IMG/VR virus record: IMGVR_UViG_3300029319_000432
Coordinates: 1-23,321 of that record
Length of the DNA: 23,321 nt
Source of the DNA: a virus
Reading direction: 5' to 3' (one strand)
The notes under the pieces were generated by a model. It had not been told where the DNA came from. It did not search any database and saw only the letters and a program-made list of their open reading frames with translations. This document shows positions 15,030 to 22,699 of the stretch, in pieces. Positions within the stretch are counted from its first letter, which is position 1; every line of letters begins with the position of its first letter. Both the position numbers and the translations under genes were made by a program.

Positions 15030-17140
15030 TAGTATCCTCCGTAACCCCCACCTGATCCCTCAGACCCGCCACCACTAGGAGGACTAGGAGGAGCAGGAGT
15101 GTCACTCTGTCCAGTCGTTTGTTGACTTGGTGTATCAATCGTTCCAGTTTGAGTAGTAGTATTTGTTGTAGTTTGACTTGTTGTAGTGGTGTCGGGAACA
15201 TTTGTCTCTGTGGTTATTGGAACGGGTGCTGCTGAAGTTTCTTCGATCTCTCTAACTACATCTGGAGTGCTTACTTGCTGCTGAACTGTTTCGGATGAAA
15301 ATGCTCCGACACATTGAACAACCTTGAATACACCAGTTTGAGTTGGATCAGTTCTTCTTTCATCCCTCTCTGTAGTTAATATAGGTCTAATTATAGCTCC
15401 ATATCCAGTATCTGATGTAACTGATAAGTCTGGTAATCTATTATAGGGTATTTGTTCTACAATTTCAATAGCAGCGATACGACCATTTTGAATGATTGGT
15501 CTTATATCATCTGATATTTCAGCATCCTCATATCCTATTCCGGGATCTTCGATGATTACATCTCTTATGAATGCTTCCTTTTCCTCAGAACCATCAGTAG
15601 GGAAATTTTCACCCGGACTGAGAATTACAATTGAAGTCACTTGACCATAAGTTGGTGATTTCATATCTCTATCAACTATTGCTTTACCATAAGCTCCACG
15701 ACCTTGATTACATTTGTCATTAAAATCTATTAATGGGCCTTCTGCATAACCTTCACCCGGATTTGTAATATCCACACCAATGATACTCGCTGTTCTTGAC
15801 AAAGTGCCGAACATATCCTCTTTATCAAATTTTGATATGAAGTTTCCAAGTATTACTTTACCAGTCGCACCCTGACCACTACCACCAAAAATATCTATAT
15901 TCGCAGGGCCACAACTAAAGTTATTTCCAGTGTAACAATTACCACCACCGATACCATGATCTGCTGCCTCTCCAACTGTAGACCCAAATATTTTCCATTG
16001 CCCATACTCTTCTTCAAACTTTGATAGACCTGTAGGAAGTCCACTGTCCAAAAATCCTTTTGCCTTGTCTATCAATCCCGATGCTGTAGATGCTGCACCA
16101 AATGCTTGATCTAAAAGACCTTGACTTTCACCTTGTGATTTATCTTTTTTGCTACCATTATCAATTACAAACTTTGAAGAGGAGGTTTGTTTCTTAGGGG
16201 GTTGGCACTTGAATATGTTGCCAACTTTTTTCATAAAATCAATACCACCAAGAATTGTATCCTTTACATCAAATTTGGCACCTATGGGCCCAAGAATACC
16301 AAGAATTGGATTTAAAAGTGGTTTAGTAATTGCTTGCATAGAGTCAGCAATCTTGTTAGTTAGTCCCCCGATAAACTGTTGAATCGCACAAGTAGGAGCA
16401 TTCAACATATTTTTAGTCATACCGGTCAACATATCCTTTATTACTCCACCCATCGCACCAGTCACTTTAGATGTTAAGCATTCCATACCACTAAACATCT
16501 TATCTGTTACACCAGCTAAATTACCTGCCAGTCCTGTAACTATACCTAATGCACCCGGAATTTTACTTGCAAATATCTTACTGGCAAGTTTCGCCATACC
16601 ACCGTCAATAAAAGAAACTAAATTATCTTGCAAAGCATTGGATATTCTTCCTACAAATGTTTGTGATATGGAACCTATCGATTTAGTAAGTTTACCTAAT
16701 TCATTGGGTAAATCTGTAGTAAAATTATCAACCTTAGACACCATGCTAAAATAATTTTGCATCTTTGCTTCCACTTTCTCAAAAAACCTATCACTCACAC
16801 CATCAGGTAAAATAATTACATCACCAGTTGTTATTGAAAGTGGTTCAAGTGGGAATATTTTTGCCATTTCTTTGTATGACTTATTCCTATCGAGTAGTGA
16901 AGAGAATGCACTTTTGTCGAGAGACTCTAATTCAACTTCAGTAAATGGAGCAACATCAGCAAACTCTGTTGGAAAATTAGTTTTAAGCAAATTAATATTA
17001 TCCTCAAAACCAACAGGATTATCCTTGATTAATTGAGTAAATGTCGTAATCTGTTCAGGAGATAAGAAACTAGGTATCGGTGACTTATCTTTAAAAATCT
17101 GAACTGTTTCACTTTCTTCTGGTAAGAATTTGTCTGCCAT
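15029..17140 (-). CDS. Large baseplate/hub structural protein (703 aa)
   Basis: Its exact counterpart in T4 is not recognised. Residues about 1-150 are mixed helical. About 165-310 is a long Gly/Ala-rich amphipathic stretch with helices and cysteines. Residues about 455-590 contain repeats of a 'PGxGY' beta motif (TNPGEGYAEGPLIDF, SPGENFP, DPGIGYEDA). The last 85 residues are Thr/Gln/Ser-rich and end in Pro/Gly-rich SGGGYGGY, an extended linker. The gene lies between the OB-fold spike base and the beta-helical spike tip, so a hub or spike connector is the best guess. The terminal GGYGGY codons carry the ribosome-binding site of the next gene. A late-promoter motif precedes it. Confidence 0.7.
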   Translation of the reverse strand: MADKFLPEESETVQIFKDKSPIPSFLSPEQITTFTQLIKDNPVGFEDNINLLKTNFPTEFADVAPFTEVELESLDKSAFSSLLDRNKSYKEMAKIFPLEPLSITTGDVIILPDGVSDRFFEKVEAKMQNYFSMVSKVDNFTTDLPNELGKLTKSIGSISQTFVGRISNALQDNLVSFIDGGMAKLASKIFASKIPGALGIVTGLAGNLAGVTDKMFSGMECLTSKVTGAMGGVIKDMLTGMTKNMLNAPTCAIQQFIGGLTNKIADSMQAITKPLLNPILGILGPIGAKFDVKDTILGGIDFMKKVGNIFKCQPPKKQTSSSKFVIDNGSKKDKSQGESQGLLDQAFGAASTASGLIDKAKGFLDSGLPTGLSKFEEEYGQWKIFGSTVGEAADHGIGGGNCYTGNNFSCGPANIDIFGGSGQGATGKVILGNFISKFDKEDMFGTLSRTASIIGVDITNPGEGYAEGPLIDFNDKCNQGRGAYGKAIVDRDMKSPTYGQVTSIVILSPGENFPTDGSEEKEAFIRDVIIEDPGIGYEDAEISDDIRPIIQNGRIAAIEIVEQIPYNRLPDLSVTSDTGYGAIIRPILTTERDERRTDPTQTGVFKVVQCVGAFSSETVQQQVSTPDVVREIEETSAAPVPITTETNVPDTTTTSQTTTNTTTQTGTIDTPSQQTTGQSDTPAPPSPPSGGGSEGSGGGYGGY
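15035..15040 (-). promoter_or_regulatory. Ribosome-binding site inside the end of the 703-aa gene
   Basis: GGAGGA on the minus strand lies 5 bases before the ATG at 15029. It is the strongest Shine-Dalgarno sequence noticed here and encodes the last Gly-Gly of the upstream protein; stop and start overlap as TAATG. Confidence 0.75.
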
Positions 17141-17159
17141 AATTCTACTATTCTATACT

Positions 17160-17167
17160 TATTTATT
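17160..17167 (-). promoter_or_regulatory. T4-type late promoter candidate for the 703-aa gene
   Basis: AATAAATA on the minus strand (17167-17160) lies 19 bases before the ATG at 17140 and overlaps the TAA stop of the gp5-like gene. Confidence 0.5.
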
Positions 17168-17981
17168 AGTCAAATGTCAATAGATTTGACAATTCGTCTC
17201 TTACTTCATCTGATATTTCAAAACTTTCTGCTACATTTTTTAGTTGAGGGGTCAATCTTTCAGCAACATCTTTTAATTCATCAAATGGTGCTTCTTCGAT
17301 AATAGTGTCTTTCAAACTCGATACAGTTTCCTTAAGTTTACCAGATGCTATTTTACTTTCATTCACAATTTCTTTTATTGCTTCTTGATCTAACCCTTCA
17401 AAATCAAAATTTTTCAAACCTTTTGGTTCTTTATTGGTATTTACTTCTTGATTATTTGGATCAAGACCTGCCTTCTCTAATTTTTGACTGTTGACCTCTT
17501 TACCTTCACCACTTCCAGTTTTACCATCAGTGCCTAAACCCTGTGTTGGCATATTATCTTGTTGGTTAAATTCATTTTTTCCAGTACCCCCAGGCTTTAA
17601 CTCATCTGTATGTCCAGACCCAACACCAAATTTACCACCACAATCTTTCTTTGCAGGTGTTCTTCCCATGATACCAGTAATCACAGGAAAATTTTGATCT
17701 GGTGATAAAAAGAATCCAAAAACAATATCATTCTGAGTAATCTTGACTGATTTCATTCTGTTTGCTGCACCACTTCCATCAGTCACACCTAACATCACAA
17801 CTGCTGTATGACAATCTTTATCCTCCACATTATCATTCTCAGAATATGTGCCCATGATGCGTACTTTGAACCTATGACCCCATCCCATACCATTTAGTTG
17901 AGCCTTCTGTGCCTTTTGGGATACGACTTTACCTATCCAAGGTTCAAGTTTTGAATTAAAAAAACTAGGTAATTCAAACAT
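17166..17981 (-). CDS. gp5-like OB-fold baseplate hub protein without lysozyme domain
   Basis: Residues about 14-110 ('WIGKVVSQKAQ...HRFKVRIMGTYS...NDIVFGFFLSPDQNFPVITGIMG') match the OB-fold that opens T4 gp5 and related spike proteins, where it joins the gp27 cup to the spike. T4 gp5 (575 aa) then has a lysozyme domain and a beta-helix. Here the fold is followed by a Gly/Asn-rich linker (about 115-170) and a charged helical tail. No glycosidase motif is visible. It starts with a TGATG overlap on the gp27-like gene, the expected structural partner. Confidence 0.75.
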   Translation of the reverse strand: MFELPSFFNSKLEPWIGKVVSQKAQKAQLNGMGWGHRFKVRIMGTYSENDNVEDKDCHTAVVMLGVTDGSGAANRMKSVKITQNDIVFGFFLSPDQNFPVITGIMGRTPAKKDCGGKFGVGSGHTDELKPGGTGKNEFNQQDNMPTQGLGTDGKTGSGEGKEVNSQKLEKAGLDPNNQEVNTNKEPKGLKNFDFEGLDQEAIKEIVNESKIASGKLKETVSSLKDTIIEEAPFDELKDVAERLTPQLKNVAESFEISDEVRDELSNLLTFD

Positions 17982-19243
17982 CAGTCTTTGCTCCTTTTGA
18001 TTCCATATGTATCCCTTACAAGAGTTAAAGATGTGATGGATCTACGATCCGTAAAGTGATGACATAGATTTAAAATGAGGTAATTACCACTTTGCTGTTC
18101 ATCTTTTGCACCTTCTTCTTTGTCTGAACTTGTAGATTCAATCTCCATCTTCACGACATTACCTGCCTCTAGTTTAAGGTTGCATGGAATTTGTACATGT
18201 ACAACTTGTGAGTGTAAGAGATTATATCTCATCACTGATGATGCTTGCCACTCTCTAGGGTCATTATTAATCTCAGTGCTTGGATTTGAATCGAGACTTC
18301 CAACATCTAGAATATGGTGAAATGTTTTTGTAAAACTTTTGACATCATCTGCAAATGGTGGGGCTCCTCCCAAAGTTTTTTTAACTCCTTCTTTACTGAT
18401 ATCATATGTAACCTCCTGATAGCAAAAGGTTCTTGGATCAAAGAATATGTTGCGACTTCGATATACACCACCCTTCAACGATTTAATTACATCCTGATCT
18501 TTTTCAAATCTGGGTGGCATCATAATTTTATTATCATTATTATCTTCTGTCATATCATTTTTAAATCCACCAAAATATACGAGTGTAAATTCTGGTTTCT
18601 GAGATACTAATTCATTTATAGATTTAAATTTAAACCCACTCTTAGTTTGATAGAAGAAAAATCCAGCATCTCCCTTCACAGGCACTGATCTTTTACATAA
18701 ATCTAATACTAAATCAAGACCTCCTCTACCTTTTCCTAAAAAATTATATCCATTTTTTGTTGGTTCAATATCTAATTTATCGTTACTTATTTTAAGTTTT
18801 TCTTTAAGAATTTTTTTGACAGTATCACTTATTTTTCCTTTGTACTTATCAAATATTGGATCATCATTGTTTTGTTTAAGTTGAGGACTAACTACAGAAA
18901 GTAAAACTGCTTGTCTATTGGACTCACGAGTCATCACAGGAGCCTTTGATACCTTAAAGGCATCTTTCTTTAAAAATTTTAATTCACCAGTTTCGTTAGT
19001 AATATTAAAGAATAAATCTTCTAATCCTGTGATTGGCAGTGCTTCTTTTACACTTGTAAGTTTGTTCTTATCATCTTCTAAATTACCACCTGCATCCATA
19101 TACATCACATTTGCAGTTACACTTGGTGAATACAAACTCTCATAATAATCAACAGATACCACACCTCCCTTCAGTTCAACAGGTTGTTTACCTTTTTTCT
19201 GAAGTTCAATTCTATTATACTTTGACGGACTGACTGCTGGCAT
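17981..19243 (-). CDS. Baseplate central hub protein, gp27-like
   Basis: This 420-aa protein is close in length to T4 gp27 (391 aa). Its opening, including 'VVSVDYYESLYSPSVTANVM' (residues 28-47), is typical of tail-hub proteins of the gp27/gpD family, which form a trimeric cup with two tube-like domains. The C-terminus ends with 'YLILNLCHHFTDRRSITSLTLVRDTYG', the conserved last strands of these hubs ('H.f....y.t.l.lvRd'). Its position between the tape-measure candidates and the gp5-like OB protein fits a hub that bridges tail tube and spike. It is coupled at both ends by one-base stop/start overlaps. Confidence 0.75.
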   Translation of the reverse strand: MPAVSPSKYNRIELQKKGKQPVELKGGVVSVDYYESLYSPSVTANVMYMDAGGNLEDDKNKLTSVKEALPITGLEDLFFNITNETGELKFLKKDAFKVSKAPVMTRESNRQAVLLSVVSPQLKQNNDDPIFDKYKGKISDTVKKILKEKLKISNDKLDIEPTKNGYNFLGKGRGGLDLVLDLCKRSVPVKGDAGFFFYQTKSGFKFKSINELVSQKPEFTLVYFGGFKNDMTEDNNDNKIMMPPRFEKDQDVIKSLKGGVYRSRNIFFDPRTFCYQEVTYDISKEGVKKTLGGAPPFADDVKSFTKTFHHILDVGSLDSNPSTEINNDPREWQASSVMRYNLLHSQVVHVQIPCNLKLEAGNVVKMEIESTSSDKEEGAKDEQQSGNYLILNLCHHFTDRRSITSLTLVRDTYGIKRSKD

Positions 19244-20235
19244 TATACTGGTACTGCTACATTAGTTTGAACGATCTGTCTTTGAACAACGATAGTTTTA
19301 CTACCATTAGTGCTACTACCATTATTTAACATAGAAACAGTGTCGTCAGTTTTTGCCTTTAATTTTGATGCATCGATTTTTTGAACCTTTCCATCTGAAT
19401 CTTTCACGAGGATTGTAAATTTAGAACTTGTGTCAATTCCTAATTTTTTTTGATAAAATTCTATTTTTTTCTCAACACCTTCTAATTTTGCGGTATCACC
19501 TGATTCTATATACTCAGCTCTTCTGATTAAGGCATCATCTAGTTTTTCTTGATAGAATCCCTGTTCTTCAAGTTCTCTTGCTGTTTTAGTTTCATTCCCA
19601 GTTATTGTATTGTCTCCACCCTCAGTGGTTGTCTCAGTTGTTACAGTAGTCGTTGTGCTATTTTCTGTTCCACTTGTACCAGATCCACCACTACTAGTTG
19701 AGGCACCAGACTTTTCAGCAGCCTTTTCAAAATCACCTGTAAGTTTTCCAACTTGATTTGTAATATCATTAAGGGGTTTGAGTTGTTTTTTTAAATTCTC
19801 AGCATCATCTACTAATTTTTTATTTTTTTCACTTTTATCATCAAATTTTATACCAGTCACAAATGAAATGAATGGTTTAAAGAAGTTAAAAACTCTACCA
19901 AAAAATCCTGAGATTGACTCGAATACCTTTTTAATTGTACCCATCATTTTTGGAAGTGCATTAAGGAGAATACCAGTTAATACGATGGTTCCAAATTTCA
20001 TAATGTTATCAAAAACATTTGCGACCTTTTTCACTGGTGATTTAAGAACACTTATCTTTTTTGGTTTTTTTGTTTGTTCAATATTTTTCTCTTCTTCTTG
20101 TACTAATTTCTTTTGTTCAATATCTTCAAGTAATTTCTCTTTTCTTATTTTTAATATTTGAGTTCTCTTAGTTCCAATTAGTAAAGAACTTCTAATGTTA
20201 GATACATTTATTTTAAGTTGTTCAGCCTGTTGCAT
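19243..20235 (-). CDS. Tape-measure-like virion protein (330 aa)
   Basis: No specific family is recognised. The N-terminal 60 residues are charged and coiled-coil-like. Residues 75-130 form a hydrophobic amphipathic region (FGTIVLTGILLNALPKMMGTI, then an FF-rich stretch). Residues about 180-210 are a Ser/Gly/Thr-rich linker, and the rest is helical, ending in TIVVQRQIVQTNVAVPV. This layout resembles the 511-aa gene upstream and is typical of tape-measure or ejected tail-lumen proteins. Coupling on both sides (TAATG) and its place before the gp27-like hub suggest it acts in the tail tube or hub. T4 has no clear equivalent. Confidence 0.6.
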   Translation of the reverse strand: MQQAEQLKINVSNIRSSLLIGTKRTQILKIRKEKLLEDIEQKKLVQEEEKNIEQTKKPKKISVLKSPVKKVANVFDNIMKFGTIVLTGILLNALPKMMGTIKKVFESISGFFGRVFNFFKPFISFVTGIKFDDKSEKNKKLVDDAENLKKQLKPLNDITNQVGKLTGDFEKAAEKSGASTSSGGSGTSGTENSTTTTVTTETTTEGGDNTITGNETKTARELEEQGFYQEKLDDALIRRAEYIESGDTAKLEGVEKKIEFYQKKLGIDTSSKFTILVKDSDGKVQKIDASKLKAKTDDTVSMLNNGSSTNGSKTIVVQRQIVQTNVAVPV

Positions 20236-21770
20236 TATTCAATACCTAAGAGTTGAGGTGTAAACATCATATAATCATTCAAAGGATTTATTGAACTTAC
20301 TGGTTCTGCTTCGTTTGCAACCACACCATTCTTGATGGGTACATCAGGCATTGGAGTAGTGATAGGTGGTAAATCCTCAGTAATTATGTTAACTTGATTT
20401 GCACCATCTGCTAACATAGCAAGAGTTTCATTACTATTTGTTATCTGACCATCAGTATTTGGTGTAAACAATTCAGGGCCTTGTTCTCCAACGAGATAAG
20501 ATCTACCTCTTGCACCCCTACCACCTCTTTGTAGTCCAACAATATCTGGAATTTTTGCTTCAAAGTCTGCCCTGACCTGTGCTTCTAAATCTTTTTTCTT
20601 CTGATTATCTTCTTTTGTAAAATACTTATCGCCTTTATCCCTACCAGCCGTTCTCACACCAGACATTGTTACAGTTGCCTTCTGTTTATCCATCTCTGCT
20701 CTCATATCGTCACGAAGTTGATTTAACTGTTCCCTTTTTTTCAACACATCATCTAATATTTTTTGCTCCTCTGCATTTAACTCTCTTCTAGAACCCTTTC
20801 CTTGTGCTATTTGTTTTGAATTTCCAGTAAATACCCTGTAATTTTTACCAACCTTTCTGATATTATTATCCTTTAATATTTGATCTAATTTATCATGAGC
20901 ATCTTGGAAGTTTGATCCACCAGTAACTTTATTTTGAACAAACTCCATGAGTTTACCACCGGCAATGGCAATACCTATCGGTGCACCAATTAATGCTATC
21001 GCACCTAATATTACTGGGTTTGCCATAACAAATGCTAAACCACTAAATGCAATTTTTATTGCTCCTATCACACCTGTAAGTGAACTAATTAAAGGTAGTG
21101 CAGCAAGAATACCCATGCCAGCTAGTATAAACTTAGCATTCTTTTGTATAAATCCAAAGAATTTTGCTATCTTTTCAGAGTTCTCAGGATTTCTAATAAA
21201 TTCAAAAGCAGCATTTCCAAGTATACCGACTCCAAGTATACCTGCTAAATCCAATAGTTTTTGAAATGCACCGGTCACAGGTTGCAATGCCTTCATTGAC
21301 ATTTTCTTTAAACCACCTGCAACTTTTTTACCAGAACTTTCTACACTTTTTTCTTCTTCTGCTACTTTACCCTTATTTTGTTCCTCTCTGAGTGCGTCTA
21401 TCTGTGCTTTTTCTTTTTCTTGTTGTATTGAAAGGTCTGTTGATATGATTCTTGCAATATCTGCCAGAATCATATTTGACTGCATTAAAATTTTTTCAGT
21501 TCCTTTAGCATTTTTGTTCATCAACTTAGCAGCATTCAATTTTTTTTGAGACTTTTGAAATTCTCTTAAGTTGATATCTGCCTGTACCTCTGCAAGTGTC
21601 TGTAATTTTTTAGGTCTTCCTCTTCTCTTTTTTGGTGCCACATCACCACCATCATCCACACCCATGTCCATGACTTTGGTGACTTGCATTTTTGGTGTTT
21701 GTCTCTTTTTCTTAGATGCCTTTGCTGCTGAAGCAGCAATTTTAGCAACAGAGAGAATGGGTAATGGCAT
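20235..21770 (-). CDS. Tail tape measure protein candidate (gp29-position)
   Basis: This 511-aa protein follows the gp26/gp51 chaperone pair, the position of the tape measure after tail chaperones in many phages. It has a basic N-terminus with an AT-hook-like KKRRGRPKK (47-55), long charged helices (about 60-150), a hydrophobic Gly/Ala-rich core (about 170-280), a second charged helical part, and 'GRSYLVGEQGPELFTP' (about 421-436), the GE-x-GPEL motif common near the end of tape measure proteins. T4 gp29 is 590 aa, so the length is reasonable. It would set tail length and leave with the DNA. Sequence similarity to gp29 itself is not evident by eye. Confidence 0.7.
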   Translation of the reverse strand: MPLPILSVAKIAASAAKASKKKRQTPKMQVTKVMDMGVDDGGDVAPKKRRGRPKKLQTLAEVQADINLREFQKSQKKLNAAKLMNKNAKGTEKILMQSNMILADIARIISTDLSIQQEKEKAQIDALREEQNKGKVAEEEKSVESSGKKVAGGLKKMSMKALQPVTGAFQKLLDLAGILGVGILGNAAFEFIRNPENSEKIAKFFGFIQKNAKFILAGMGILAALPLISSLTGVIGAIKIAFSGLAFVMANPVILGAIALIGAPIGIAIAGGKLMEFVQNKVTGGSNFQDAHDKLDQILKDNNIRKVGKNYRVFTGNSKQIAQGKGSRRELNAEEQKILDDVLKKREQLNQLRDDMRAEMDKQKATVTMSGVRTAGRDKGDKYFTKEDNQKKKDLEAQVRADFEAKIPDIVGLQRGGRGARGRSYLVGEQGPELFTPNTDGQITNSNETLAMLADGANQVNIITEDLPPITTPMPDVPIKNGVVANEAEPVSSINPLNDYMMFTPQLLGIE

Positions 21771-21946
21771 TATGAGTTACTTTGTTGTCTTTTTAAATTT
21801 TCTTCTTCAATATATTGTTTGAGTAAAGCGACATATACATCTCTTTCCCAAGGCATCATGTTTTCAATCTCAGTTAATGAGTATTTATGATGCTGAATCA
21901 TGGCAAAATTAATTTTATAGTATGACTCCAGATTCGTGTGGGCCAT
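21770..21946 (-). CDS. 51: gp51-like baseplate hub assembly / tail chaperone extension (58 aa)
   Basis: This short ORF reads MAHTNLESYYKINFAMIQHH and continues KYSLTEIENMMPWERDVYVA up to a TAA that overlaps the tape-measure ATG. The 'HHKYSLTEIENMMPWERD' core is the kind of sequence annotated gp51 (hub assembly catalyst) in marine T4-like phages and is also like the C-terminal part of tail assembly chaperones. It lies in the -1 frame relative to gp26 and starts 2 bases after gp26's stop. No proper Shine-Dalgarno sequence precedes its ATG, whereas a -1 frameshift signal does. It may be made mainly as a gp26-gp51 fusion. Confidence 0.75.
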   Translation of the reverse strand: MAHTNLESYYKINFAMIQHHKYSLTEIENMMPWERDVYVALLKQYIEEENLKRQQSNS

Positions 21947-21961
21947 ACCTAGCTGAAAAAA
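21919..21961 (-). promoter_or_regulatory. Programmed -1 frameshift signal joining gp26 to gp51
   Basis: The minus strand near the end of gp26 reads GCT TTT TTC AGC TAG, containing the canonical heptamer T TTT TTC in phase (21961-21955). Five bases later, GGTATG (21949-21944) pairs with CATACT (21924-21919) to form a possible stimulatory hairpin. Slipping by -1 gives ...Phe-Phe-Gln-Leu-Gly-Met-Ala-His and continues in the gp51 frame without a stop, predicting a fusion of about 298 aa. Confidence 0.65.
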
Positions 21962-22665
21962 GCAGCTAAACCCTCCAATACAATATCTGATTCAACTCCA
22001 GTTTTTGGATTTGTAACCTTAACTTTATGGGATAATTTAGGCATTGAATCAAAAAACTTTTCAACCTCTTTAAATTGTTTGGTATTTAATTGATCAATAA
22101 ATCCATCCAACTCCTCTTGAGTGCATTCATCAGCATCCCAACTCTCCTCCTCATCATATACCATATCAATACAACCTGATAACATACTAAGAGATTGATT
22201 TACATTTGTTGATTCAACATCAAAATTATTTTCTATAAATTGTTTCATTGAAGGATACTTCAATTTCATAGAATACTTATCGTCAAGTTTAATAATACTA
22301 TTATGACCTTTAGTTTTTTTGACTTTGATAGAGTCAATGTTCACAGCCATTTCAACAGCAGTAACACCATCATCAGGGCAAGTCACATTTACTTCAACTG
22401 TTTCTCCTACAGACTTAGATCGAACATTTAGAAATAAGTATTCAATATCAAATGTAGGTAAAGTAGTAACATCTACATTTTTAGTTAAAATACATGATGT
22501 TAGTATATCAACAATCGCATCACTTACTTGCTTTGAGTCATTTGATTCTAGAGCAAGAATTAATATTTTTTCTTCACGAACAAGAAATGGGCGATACTTA
22601 ACTTTTTTATTATTCGATGGCAACACCAATTCATAAGTTGGAGTACTAATCTTTGGTAAAGGCAT
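21949..22665 (-). CDS. 26: Baseplate hub subunit / tail chaperone gp26
   Basis: This 238-aa protein carries the recognisable gp26 family pattern: 'KYRPFLVREEKILILALES' (23-41) and 'FDIEYLFLNVRSKSVGE' (72-88), followed by a small beta domain with 'CPDDG' (97-101) and a helical acidic C-terminus. T4 gp26 is needed for hub assembly and is similar in length (208 aa). It sits just ahead of gp51 and the tape-measure candidate, the gene order of two-part tail chaperones. Its last codons contain the slippery site. A CTAAATA late-promoter-like motif lies about 21 bases upstream of the ATG. Confidence 0.85.
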   Translation of the reverse strand: MPLPKISTPTYELVLPSNNKKVKYRPFLVREEKILILALESNDSKQVSDAIVDILTSCILTKNVDVTTLPTFDIEYLFLNVRSKSVGETVEVNVTCPDDGVTAVEMAVNIDSIKVKKTKGHNSIIKLDDKYSMKLKYPSMKQFIENNFDVESTNVNQSLSMLSGCIDMVYDEEESWDADECTQEELDGFIDQLNTKQFKEVEKFFDSMPKLSHKVKVTNPKTGVESDIVLEGLAAFFS

Positions 22666-22685
22666 AATTATTCAATTCAGTGTTT

Positions 22686-22692
22686 TATTTAG
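22686..22692 (-). promoter_or_regulatory. Late promoter candidate ahead of gp26
   Basis: CTAAATA on the minus strand, preceded by TATAAT (22699-22694), lies in the 34-base gap before the gp26 ATG. CTAAATA/ATAAATA boxes are typical of late genes in T4-like cyanophages. Confidence 0.45.
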
Positions 22693-22699
22693 TATTATA

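Noticed and set aside
15019-15201. A 60-codon minus-strand frame overlapping the end of the 703-aa gene
   Set aside because: It lies in an alternative frame of a Thr/Gln-rich coding region whose main frame is continuous and coupled to the next gene.
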